NCBI RefSeq assembly: GCF_001908105.1
Contig: NZ_MKGQ01000044.1
Coordinates: 1 to 16,380 of the forward strand
Direction: 5' to 3'
Source of the DNA: Xenorhabdus eapokensis
GTDB taxonomy: Bacteria > Pseudomonadota > Gammaproteobacteria > Enterobacterales > Enterobacteriaceae
DNA: 16,380 nt
The notes under the pieces were generated by a model, which was given only the letters and a program-made list of their open reading frames with translations, searched no databases and was not told the origin of the DNA. Within the stretch, counting starts at the first letter, position 1; every line of letters starts with the position of its first letter. Below, in pieces: positions 7,967 through 15,006 of the stretch. A program made the position numbers and the translations under genes.

Positions 7967-8452
7967 ATGAATATAAGAATGAAAAAGCATCAATCCAATC
8001 ATGGAAAAAAGAAACTTTATCGCCGGGTCAATACGACAACCCATTTCGTTTTTCATCATGGCGGTGAATATCGATGGGAGCGAGCCAGACAAAAATTAAT
8101 CAGGGAAGATATGCCCTGCTTTCTGTCTATGAAAGGCAAACAAAGACGCGGCTTAGATTACACGCCACTTTTTATGTTTTTATTGAGTAAAGTCGGTGAA
8201 AAATGGGATGCGGTTCACAGTGAAGCCATTCAGCGACTGGACAGTCCAGAACCTTTATTTTGGCTAGTGGCGTTACATGAGCATGAACAAAGAGAGTATA
8301 TCCGCTGTGGTGAATCCAGTTATTACAACGGGTTGTTCGTCGATGGATCCGGTTTTTTAAGGAAGGTAAATCCAAATCTGTCAGTAAATGATATTCCTGT
8401 CCAGTGTCAGTGCTGTACGCATACATTTAACGGGGTTCCTGTTCATCGCTGA
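7967..8452 (+). CDS. Unknown small Cys-containing protein upstream of the invasin
   Basis: A 161-residue protein with no signal peptide or membrane helix and a basic N-terminus. Notable blocks are LFMFLLSKVGEKWDAVHSEA (68-87), CGESSYYNGLFVDGSGFLR (114-132) and a C-terminal CQCCTHTFNG (147-156). The pattern 'SKVG-x-x-W-x-x-V-x-SE' reminds me of bacterial proteins of unknown function, but I cannot name a family. The cysteine cluster near the end could bind metal. It is AT-richer than the conjugation genes, which points to separate acquisition, probably together with the downstream invasin. ATG 7967 has only a weak ribosome binding site; ATG 7979 (residue 5) is an alternative start. Confidence 0.72.
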   Translation: MNIRMKKHQSNHGKKKLYRRVNTTTHFVFHHGGEYRWERARQKLIREDMPCFLSMKGKQRRGLDYTPLFMFLLSKVGEKWDAVHSEAIQRLDSPEPLFWLVALHEHEQREYIRCGESSYYNGLFVDGSGFLRKVNPNLSVNDIPVQCQCCTHTFNGVPVHR

Positions 8453-8518
8453 TCCAGGTAATTTTCACCATGAGAAAAAGAATTAACCGCAGTATTTAAA
8501 GCACTTTTTCTGCATGTT

Positions 8519-8545
8519 ACCCCTTTCAGTATGAATGAAAAGGGT
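8519..8545 (+). promoter_or_regulatory. Hairpin covering the invasin ribosome binding site
   Basis: ACCCCTTTCA (8519-8528) and TGAAAAGGGT (8536-8545) are inverted repeats with one C-A mismatch and a 7-base loop, so a 10-base-pair stem can form in the mRNA. The right arm contains AAAAGGG, the Shine-Dalgarno of the invasin gene, whose GTG start is at 8554. Folding would hide the ribosome binding site. Temperature-, protein- or coupling-dependent opening is possible; the sequence shows only the structure. No run of T follows, so it is not a typical terminator. Confidence 0.45.
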
Positions 8546-8553
8546 CACAATCC

Positions 8554-11500
8554 GTGGTGCAAAAAAAACAATCCACTTGGCACAATAGAACAAAATGGCT
8601 GATTATTAGCGGGTTAAGTCTGTCGCTGAGTTTTCCCGGTCAGGCCAGGCCAGAAGATCAAAACCAAGATCTGCCGGCACAAAAACTGGCCGAAATCACC
8701 ACCCAATGGGGGCAACTGACTCAATCGCAGTCACCCAGCGAAGCGGCAAAAACACTGGCTGCCCAGCAATTATCGTCTGCGGTGACATCAACACTGACAC
8801 CGTGGTTGAACCAATACGGCAATGCCCGCCTCACACTGCCTTTCGACAGCCATTTTGCGTTAAAAGACATTGCATTGGATGGATTGCTGCCTTTTTATCA
8901 CTCGGTTTCGGGTACCGCATTCAGCCAGTCAGGGGTAAAAACCCACCACGGCCAGACAACAACCACACTTGGATTCGGCTATCGCTATGTCGCCGATGAC
9001 TGGCTCTGGGGTGCCAATATCTTCTGGGATGCGTTGTGGCCGGAGCAGCATCACCGTTACAGTCTTGGGTTAGAAGCCTGGCACGATAACGTCAAACTGT
9101 CTGCCAACCTTTACCAGCGCTTATCTCACTGGAAACCCGCCCGGCTCACCGATTTCGATGCAAGACCGGCCAATGGCTGGGATATTCAGGCCGAAGCGTA
9201 TTTGCCGGCTTTTCCTCACTGGGGCGGGCAGTTGACGTATGAACACTATTATGGGCAGCAGGTTGCCTTATTCGGTGGATCCGAACGCCAGAAAAATCCG
9301 TACAGCGTCATCGCCGGGCTGACTTACACGCCAGTCCCCTTAGTCACACTGGGTGCCGATTTTCGGCAGGGTAAGCAAGGGGTCAGTGAGAACCGTTTTA
9401 CCCTGAACCTCAATTATCGGTTGGGTGTTCCGTTCGGCCATCAACTTGACCCGAACGCGGTCGCTCCCCTGCGCAGCCTGAGATCCAGTCAGTTTGATTT
9501 TGTGAACCGGCGCAGTGATATGGTACTGGATTATCAGAAGCAAACGTTGCTGACGCTGGCCTTTCCGACTTCGGTTAAAGGCTATGAAGGCAAGGAAGTG
9601 ACCTTTGTGCCGGTTATCCAATCCCAATATCCCCTGGCACGTTTAGCGCTGGATACGGCTGAATTACAGCAGGCAGGCGGGAAAGTACTTGATCAGCAAC
9701 CAGGTAAAGTGACATTACGGTTGCCGAAAACCACGGGAAAACCCGTCCGGCTTTCGGGGGTTGTCGTTGATAATCGGGGTAACCGTTCCAACCGGGCAGA
9801 AATCATGGTGGTAAGCCTGCCGACCGAAAAGCGATGGCAGGTGACAGCGAATAAAACGCAGGCCAAAGCCGATGGTCATGACAGTGTGATCTATACCGTC
9901 CTTGTCACCGATCAGGAAGGCGCTCCTGTTTCCACTCAGGCGGTTATCTGGTCAAGTGATAAAGGCGAATTATCCCAAACCCGGCAGGATACGGATGCGC
10001 AGGGGCAGGCATCGGTCGTGCTGCGCAGTCGTCAGCAGGGGCTGCATACGGTACGTGTTTCCGTGGATGAAGAGGTTGCTGTTGCACCTTCAGTCCAGTT
10101 TGATGCGGTGCTGATACCCGAAATTACCATTGATAAGCACAGCGTTCAGGCGGATGGGCAATCGAGGGCGACCTTGACGGTCACGGTTAAAAACGCCGAT
10201 GGTCAACCTGTGCCCAATCAGGCTGTTGGCTGGCAGACCCCGCTCGGTCAGTTCTCCTCATTTTCATTGATGACTGATGCGAAAGGGCAGGCCACCGCCT
10301 ATTTAACCAGCAAAGTATCAGGAAATGCCGCAGTGACCGTGGCGGTTGGCAGTGAAATGGTGATGGCTTCACCGATTACTTTTATCGCTTCGTTAACGCA
10401 CACACTTCAGGCAGACAAACAAACCGCGATGGCCGATGGCCAGGACAGCATTCTTTATACGGTGAACGTGCGCGATGCAGCAGATCACCCCGTTGCCAAC
10501 AGCAAAGTGCAATGGTCAGTGGGTAGAGGGCAACTGCTGGACAGGCAGGAACAGACAAACAGTCAGGGAGAAGCGACAGCCCGGTTAATCAGCCGCATCG
10601 CAGGGAGGGCAACGGTGAAAGCCGAGGTGGCGGGAAAAACCCTTGATGCTGCTCCGGTGATGTTTGAACGCCGGCTGAAACCCGCGATCACGGTGGACAA
10701 AGTCAGGGCTAAAGGTGATGGGCAGGATACGATTGTGTTAACGGCTATAGTGCGAGATTCATTGGGATCACCTGTGGCAAATCAGCCGGTGAGTTGGCAA
10801 GCAGATCACGGTGTGTTGTCTTCAGAACGCACACAAACTGACCCTCAGGGACAAACGCAAGTTCGATTGAACAGCACGTTTGCTGGGCTGCATCAGGTGC
10901 AAATCCAGGTTGAAGATCATAAAGTGGCCACCCCCATGGTGGCGTTTGATGAAGTGCTGTTATCCACCATCAGGGTCAATAAAACCCGTGCTGCGGCGGA
11001 TGGCGAAGATCGGGTGACTTTTACTGTCACCGTCACCGATATTCATGGGCAGGGAGTTCCGGATAAAGCGGTTGACTGGTCTGGCAACCTTGGCGAGATG
11101 ATTTTTGCAGAAGACAGGACAGACCGTCAGGGAAATGCAACAGCAACCCTTGTCAGTCGTCATGTTGGACAGGCTTCGGTCACTGCTGACGTTGGTGAGC
11201 AGTCAGTCGTCTCCTCTGTGGAATTTATCCTGCCGTTACGCCTGGTTGATACCGTTGCCATTGACCGTCAGGGCGGCAATGCTAACCAGAAATCGTTTGG
11301 TCTTCGGGGGCCTTCCGTACTCTGGCGTGGTGCGAAATTTCGCCTTATCACGGCCGGCAATACAGGTCGGGTGAACTGGCAGAGTGATTCATCCTCGGTG
11401 ACGGTATCGGGGGATGGGGTGACGGTGCAACAAAATCCTGACAGAGTCAGGCTCACCGGCACTGATGAGACCGGGCAACAGGTAGCACTGACCTTGACGG

Positions 11501-11799
11501 TTCACACCTGGTTTGAGCGCTCCGGCCTGACGAAAGATTTTTATTCTCATGCGAAACAGCTTTGCCAATCACTCGGCAGCCGGATTGCCTCCAAATATGC
11601 CCTCGAACGGCTCTATGAGGAATGGGGGAACTTTTACCTTTATGATGGTTGGGCGCGGGAATTTTACGTGACATCAACGGATTATCTGGCGGCCAGCTCA
11701 GGTTCAGCAGAGCATCAGGCGAAATGGGCGTTTTGGGCAGAAACAGATCGATGGATGCGAAATGGCTGGCCGATGACAGGATTTGCGTGCAGTCGTTAA
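8554..11799 (+). CDS. Inverse autotransporter adhesin, invasin/intimin family
   Basis: Outer-membrane adhesin of 1081 residues. In order: signal peptide (about 1-32); periplasmic stretch without an obvious LysM domain; inverse autotransporter beta-barrel (about 90-310, with repeated aromatic strands such as GFGYRYVADDWLWGANIFWD); a linker domain to about 424; five Big-1 immunoglobulin-like repeats of about 95 residues (about 427-900), each with an ADGxD/GDGQD entry, a VxW core and a TDxQGxA turn; one more Ig-like domain; and a C-terminal lectin-like domain (about 1000-1081). The mature protein has just two cysteines, C1004 and C1079, placed to form the disulfide of invasin-type tips. The start is GTG 8554, nine bases after AAGGG; GTG 8557 is an alternative. 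It lies between core transfer genes, so it is cargo or an accessory adhesin. Confidence 0.92.
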   Translation: MVQKKQSTWHNRTKWLIISGLSLSLSFPGQARPEDQNQDLPAQKLAEITTQWGQLTQSQSPSEAAKTLAAQQLSSAVTSTLTPWLNQYGNARLTLPFDSHFALKDIALDGLLPFYHSVSGTAFSQSGVKTHHGQTTTTLGFGYRYVADDWLWGANIFWDALWPEQHHRYSLGLEAWHDNVKLSANLYQRLSHWKPARLTDFDARPANGWDIQAEAYLPAFPHWGGQLTYEHYYGQQVALFGGSERQKNPYSVIAGLTYTPVPLVTLGADFRQGKQGVSENRFTLNLNYRLGVPFGHQLDPNAVAPLRSLRSSQFDFVNRRSDMVLDYQKQTLLTLAFPTSVKGYEGKEVTFVPVIQSQYPLARLALDTAELQQAGGKVLDQQPGKVTLRLPKTTGKPVRLSGVVVDNRGNRSNRAEIMVVSLPTEKRWQVTANKTQAKADGHDSVIYTVLVTDQEGAPVSTQAVIWSSDKGELSQTRQDTDAQGQASVVLRSRQQGLHTVRVSVDEEVAVAPSVQFDAVLIPEITIDKHSVQADGQSRATLTVTVKNADGQPVPNQAVGWQTPLGQFSSFSLMTDAKGQATAYLTSKVSGNAAVTVAVGSEMVMASPITFIASLTHTLQADKQTAMADGQDSILYTVNVRDAADHPVANSKVQWSVGRGQLLDRQEQTNSQGEATARLISRIAGRATVKAEVAGKTLDAAPVMFERRLKPAITVDKVRAKGDGQDTIVLTAIVRDSLGSPVANQPVSWQADHGVLSSERTQTDPQGQTQVRLNSTFAGLHQVQIQVEDHKVATPMVAFDEVLLSTIRVNKTRAAADGEDRVTFTVTVTDIHGQGVPDKAVDWSGNLGEMIFAEDRTDRQGNATATLVSRHVGQASVTADVGEQSVVSSVEFILPLRLVDTVAIDRQGGNANQKSFGLRGPSVLWRGAKFRLITAGNTGRVNWQSDSSSVTVSGDGVTVQQNPDRVRLTGTDETGQQVALTLTVHTWFERSGLTKDFYSHAKQLCQSLGSRIASKYALERLYEEWGNFYLYDGWAREFYVTSTDYLAASSGSAEHQAKWAFWAETDRWMRNGWPMTGFACSR

Positions 11800-11837
11800 T
11801 GAATAACAGGGCGGTTTTGCTTTGATCTTCAGTCCCT

Positions 11838-12668
11838 TTTTTCATTTTTCGGAAAACTAATTAATTACTGACATCAATAATGCATTTCTTCAGGCTATCC
11901 CAGTGTTTGATAAAACGGGAAGTGGACTATGTGGAAGTCGGCTTTATTGCTTTGGGGGGGCGTGCTGGCCTCATTATCGGCTAATGCGAAAGTGGTTATT
12001 TATACCGACAGTCAGCATCCTCCCGCCAATCTTTCCCCGGAGACACAAATTGTCTGGCTGGATGCGGCTGAACAACATCAGAGACAAATCTTCGCTCACC
12101 TTTCTGCCGATCCGCAGCAAGCCGCTATTCAGGCACAAGCTATTCTGCAATCACCCCAATGGCATCAGCAGGAACAGCAGCTGATTCAGTCTTATCGTGC
12201 TGTTGTTAAAGCCTGGCAATCAGGTGTGCGTAAATATCCAGCGGTGGTGTTTGATGACCGGGATGTGGTGTATGGCACGGTGGATGTGGCAAAAGCAAAT
12301 GCCCTCAGGGAGCCGCGCCAGCCATGAAGACACCCCGCCTTGCTTTTCCTGTTGCCATCACGCTGATAGCGGCGTTTGCTCCCTTTGCGCAGGCTTCCCT
12401 CAACACTGCCCAGATTGTGGCCGACAGTCTCTCGCCATCCTGTATCCAGTGGCGGGTCAGCGGTATTTGTTACTGGCTGTTTTGTTCCTGGCATGGCTGT
12501 ACGGTAAAAACGTCGGTTAAAGTCACGCACTACCTCCCCGAAGCGGTGGTGTCCACCTATCACGCCCCCGGTGGCAATCCGTGGGCAGACATGGCGCAAG
12601 TCAGCCGGTTATCCGGCGGACTGGAAAATGCTGTCACCGGGCGTTATCCCACCTGGCTGCCGAGGGAA
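11838..12668 (+). repeat. Duplicated TIGR03757-TIGR03756 unit, copy 1 (3' truncated)
   Basis: The leader (about 11838-11928), TIGR03757 and the first about 110 codons of TIGR03756 reappear in diverged form at about 13793-14370. Matching leader words include TTTTCATTTT, CTGAC and TTTCTTCA in the same order. The coding part differs at roughly one base in five by eye, with an identical stretch covering CCGAAGCGGTGGTGTCCACC and beyond. Similarity stops at about 12668, just before the minus-strand cargo gene. The divergence argues against a very recent tandem duplication. Confidence 0.75.
11929..12327 (+). CDS. TIGR03757/DUF1525-family ICE protein (intact copy)
   Basis: Periplasmic protein of 132 residues with a signal peptide cleaved after ANA (residue 20). 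The mature N-terminus KVVIYTDSQHP and the C-terminal YPAVVFDDRDVVYGTVDVA (103-121) are hallmarks of this family, which has a thioredoxin-like feel and is thought to act in pilus assembly like the F-type TrbC/TraW group; that analogy is inferred. GGAAGTGG upstream serves as ribosome binding site. It overlaps the next start by ATGA. This is the only complete copy in the window; a second is reduced to 42 codons at 13899-14027. It restarts the core operon after the invasin cargo. Confidence 0.85.
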   Translation: MWKSALLLWGGVLASLSANAKVVIYTDSQHPPANLSPETQIVWLDAAEQHQRQIFAHLSADPQQAAIQAQAILQSPQWHQQEQQLIQSYRAVVKAWQSGVRKYPAVVFDDRDVVYGTVDVAKANALREPRQP

Positions 12669-12671
12669 TAG
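12324..12671 (+). pseudogene. Truncated, frameshifted TIGR03756 (TraU-like) copy
   Basis: The first 105 or so residues match the intact copy at 14024-14992: signal peptide ending AQA, SLSPSCIQWRVSGICYWLFC, then a VTHYLPEAVVSTYHAPGGN block. At about 12639-12642 the GGGG of the intact copy is GGG here, which shifts the frame and leads to a TAG at 12669-12671 after about ten altered codons. Homology to the other copy persists in the shifted frame to about 12668 and then ends, so the remaining two thirds of the gene is missing. The 115-residue product would be a non-functional N-terminal fragment. Confidence 0.85.
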
Positions 12672-12686
12672 TCTTCTGACGCTTTA

Positions 12687-13478
12687 TCACATGATTTTTT
12701 CATCCTGAAGATGGCTCATGCTCATAAACACTTCACATAAACTCACATTTTTAGGCACAATGGTATTGATATCATATTTTGGGGAACTAAACAGAAAGGG
12801 AAAAAGATCCCGGCCATTTTCAAGTTTTCTTGTTTTATCGAGTGTTTCAAAGTAGTTGTAGATCTCCGATACCACTTTTTTATGTATTTTACTTTTAATA
12901 AAATTATTTCTCTGAAAGGGATTTTCATAGTCGCCATAGTACAATTCACGCAAATAAAGAATATCTTCTTCTCCGTCTTCATACATTGAAGAGGTGACTA
13001 AGGCCATAATTTGATCTGTGCGATCTTTCTTGACGTGGGTAAAAAAATCATTAATGCACTGCTGTAACTGAGGTGTGCATTTTCCTTGTGGTTTTGGCCG
13101 TTTTATTGCTTCAAAAGTGGTCTGTTCTTCCGACATTTTTAACATATCAGTCATGATATTTTTAAATTCTTTCGGGCATTGTGTCTGTTTTACTTCCGCA
13201 TAAACACAACGGCCAAAATGACCGGAATTGTGGGTGTAATTGTATTTTTTGATAGTCAGGACATATATTCCCGGCTGCGGTGCACACTCTTCTATGTCAG
13301 TGGATTCATAGACGAACCTGAAATAGATACCGTTTTTTTTGTTATAGCCGATCAGTTTTCTCGCCGCCGCAAAATCGGCGACAGTACATCCACAATCGCA
13401 ATAAAAGGGGATCTCGCCATTAATAAGAAGAAACCAGCCTTCTGGAACGGTGATTTCGTTTTGCATGGGATTTATCAT
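12687..13478 (-). CDS. AT-rich cargo gene of unknown function
   Basis: A 263-residue protein on the opposite strand to all core genes; I do not recognise it. There is no signal peptide or membrane helix. The N-terminal part has a CDCGC cluster (C27, C29, C31) followed by further cysteines (about ten in all), suggesting a metal-binding or disulfide-linked fold. The C-terminal half is rich in Lys, Tyr, Phe and Glu and likely helical. The minus-strand sequence GGAGAGGAA about ten bases before ATG 13478 is a plausible ribosome binding site; ATG 13466 (residue 5) is an alternative. Its low GC content contrasts with the flanking transfer genes, indicating separate origin. It sits exactly between the two copies of the duplicated unit. 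Confidence 0.75.
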   Translation of the reverse strand: MINPMQNEITVPEGWFLLINGEIPFYCDCGCTVADFAAARKLIGYNKKNGIYFRFVYESTDIEECAPQPGIYVLTIKKYNYTHNSGHFGRCVYAEVKQTQCPKEFKNIMTDMLKMSEEQTTFEAIKRPKPQGKCTPQLQQCINDFFTHVKKDRTDQIMALVTSSMYEDGEEDILYLRELYYGDYENPFQRNNFIKSKIHKKVVSEIYNYFETLDKTRKLENGRDLFPFLFSSPKYDINTIVPKNVSLCEVFMSMSHLQDEKIM

Positions 13479-13792
13479 GTATCGTGTTCCTCTCCAAGAT
13501 TGATAATGGTGGTCAGTGTGTATCAGTCGGCGCTGCCGCCAGTCTGCCTTTTTCCAGCGGGGGAATGCCTCTGTTGCAACGTCGTCAGGTATTTTTTTAT
13601 TGACAGGGTATCATTTTCCTTATTCTCATGAAGCTTCTGTTGGTTTCCGCTGACTTATGCCATCTGATAGCCGGACAGAAAAGGAACAGGCAAATCCCGT
13701 TATTGATGCATGTCCTTGTTGCTCATTATGGTGAAATGCTGACTGTGTTATCGGCATATTTTTCATTGAGTTCATTACAAATTTTGTCAGCC
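13479..13792. other. Non-coding or degenerate stretch upstream of the cargo gene
   Basis: About 310 bases without a convincing gene. On the minus strand the frame of the cargo gene stays open for 44 codons upstream (13610-13479) without any ATG, GTG or TTG, and reads like protein (DVATEAFPRWKKADWRQRR). In another minus frame a TGA overlaps the cargo ATG as ATGA. Both suggest the remnant of a lost upstream gene. A 68-codon plus-strand frame from 13628 has no ribosome binding site or recognisable content. No promoter could be assigned with confidence. Confidence 0.45.
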
Positions 13793-13890
13793 GGTGTGTT
13801 TATTTTCATTTTCAGAAAATCAGTTACGGGCTGACTTTTACGGTGGCTTTCTTCACGCTGGCCTGATGGTTTGCAACAGAGCAACAGAGG
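13569..13890. repeat. Short inverted repeat with internal 8-base tandem duplication
   Basis: CTCTGTTGCAA on the plus strand (13570-13580) recurs inverted as TTGCAACAGAG at 13871-13881, and both arms continue inward to a TCAGG word after a short unmatched stretch. The right arm also holds CAACAGAG twice in tandem (13874-13889). The interval of about 320 bases holds no transposase. It could be a relic of a small mobile element or chance; the evidence is weak. Confidence 0.25.
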
Positions 13891-14370
13891 CGGAGAGGAT
13901 GAAAAAGCCGTATTTAATATTTTTGCGGGGAGGGGGGGTGGCAGGGAGTGCAGGTGCGGGCACGGTGGTGTATGGCACAGCGGATGTGGCGAACGCACGC
14001 GCACTCAGGGAGCAGACTCAACCATGAGTATTCAACGTGTGACTTTTCCTGCGTTCATCACCCTAATAGCGGCATTTTCCCCGGTTACGCAGGCCTCAAT
14101 CAATACCGCTCAGATTGTCGCCAGCAGTCTCTCGCCCGCCTGCATTCAGTGGCGGGTCAGTGGCATCTGTTACTGGTTACTCTGTGGCTGGCACGGTTGT
14201 ACCGTGAAAATATCGGTTAAGGTGACCCATTATCTTCCCGAAGCGGTGGTGTCCACCTATCACGCCCCCGGTGGCAACCCGTGGTCAGACATGGCGCAAG
14301 TCAGCCGATTATCCGGCGGAGTGGAAAATACGGTGACCGGGGCGTTATCTCATCTGAATGCCGGCGGGGG
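13793..14370 (+). repeat. Duplicated TIGR03757-TIGR03756 unit, copy 2
   Basis: Counterpart of 11838-12668. The leader aligns (TTTTCATTTT then GAAAA, CTGAC, TTTCTTCA and GTTTG in the same order), the TIGR03757 gene has lost 90 internal codons, and TIGR03756 continues past the repeat into its complete form. The two copies together restore one intact copy of each gene, which suggests selection for one working set. Confidence 0.7.
13899..14027 (+). pseudogene. TIGR03757 remnant with 90-codon internal deletion
   Basis: A 42-codon frame joins a signal-peptide-like start (MKKPYLIF then GGGVAGSAGAG) directly to the family tail VVYGTADVANARALREQTQP. The intact copy at 11929 has 132 residues, so exactly 90 codons are missing in frame, from just after the signal peptide to just before VVYG. 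The intact gene has VVIY after the signal peptide and VVYG near the end, encoded by similar GTGGT-x-TAT words, a likely microhomology for the deletion. GGAG lies just before the ATG. Its end keeps the ATGA overlap with TIGR03756, so it may still serve as a leader that couples translation. Confidence 0.8.
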
Positions 14371-14992
14371 ACATCACAATGTCCAGATTGCCGGGCAACG
14401 GCGTACCAGCCTGCGTTTTAAATATGCCGATGCCATCGGGCATCCCGCGACCAACCTGATAGGCGGGCACATTCCCGGTTATGCCTGCCGCAGTGCAGCC
14501 ACCCCGTTGATGCCTTATTTTCTCAGCACGCTGGATACGATGGCGTGGCGCTCCGGTTTGCCGGAATCGTTCTATCCGGAAGCCCTTATTCCCGGTCAGC
14601 GGGAGCTGGGCAGCCAGATGGCCGGGAATCTGTGGGGCAATATTTATCCACGCTCAGGGTTTGTCAATCAGACCGATGAGGATAAGACTGCCGCCGTGGT
14701 GGCGCAGCGGGTGGCGGATATCATCACCCGAACCGGACAATCCCATGTTTATCAGACACTGAAAGGCACACCCACCGCCGGTTACTGGCCACCGGAGCCG
14801 GTGAAAGAAAATACCGGCACGAAAAATCACCAATGGCAACGGTTATCACCGAAGCTAAGCCCGTCCTGTGCCGTGTTTCCTGATGGTGAACATTCGGCTG
14901 CAATCGATGGCAATCAAGCCTATGCCCTGTGGCAGCCTTACAGTTGCTGCCAGCGGCGGGGACAACGTTTTCTCAGCAGCACAGCTATCTGA
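14024..14992 (+). CDS. TIGR03756-family protein (TraU-like), intact copy
   Basis: Exported protein of 322 residues with a signal peptide ending TQA near residue 23. It has a cysteine-rich N-terminal part (SPACIQWRVSGICYWLLCGW, then GCTVK), the AVVSTYHAPGGNPWSDM block (74-90), a central IPGYACRS, a WGNIYPRSGF motif typical of TraU-type proteins, and a late CC pair. TraU proteins are needed for DNA transfer and mating in F-type systems; the role here is inferred. The start overlaps the TIGR03757 remnant stop (ATGA). Many cysteines imply periplasmic disulfides, yet no Dsb-type gene is present in this window. A broken second copy is at 12324-12671. Confidence 0.87.
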   Translation: MSIQRVTFPAFITLIAAFSPVTQASINTAQIVASSLSPACIQWRVSGICYWLLCGWHGCTVKISVKVTHYLPEAVVSTYHAPGGNPWSDMAQVSRLSGGVENTVTGALSHLNAGGGHHNVQIAGQRRTSLRFKYADAIGHPATNLIGGHIPGYACRSAATPLMPYFLSTLDTMAWRSGLPESFYPEALIPGQRELGSQMAGNLWGNIYPRSGFVNQTDEDKTAAVVAQRVADIITRTGQSHVYQTLKGTPTAGYWPPEPVKENTGTKNHQWQRLSPKLSPSCAVFPDGEHSAAIDGNQAYALWQPYSCCQRRGQRFLSSTAI

Positions 14993-15006
14993 AAAAAGGA
15001 TGAATG

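Noticed and set aside
9829..11240. Tandem DNA repeats in the invasin gene as a recombination array
   Set aside because: The five Ig-like repeats are similar in protein but diverged in DNA, so they are domain repeats rather than a DNA repeat array.
11803..11850. Terminator after the invasin gene (GGG and CCC words followed by TTTTTT)
   Set aside because: The stem would be only three base pairs with a loop of over 20 bases, too weak to support.
13628..13834. 68-residue plus-strand frame as a small membrane protein
   Set aside because: No ribosome binding site, overlaps the leader of the duplicated unit, and no recognisable sequence pattern.
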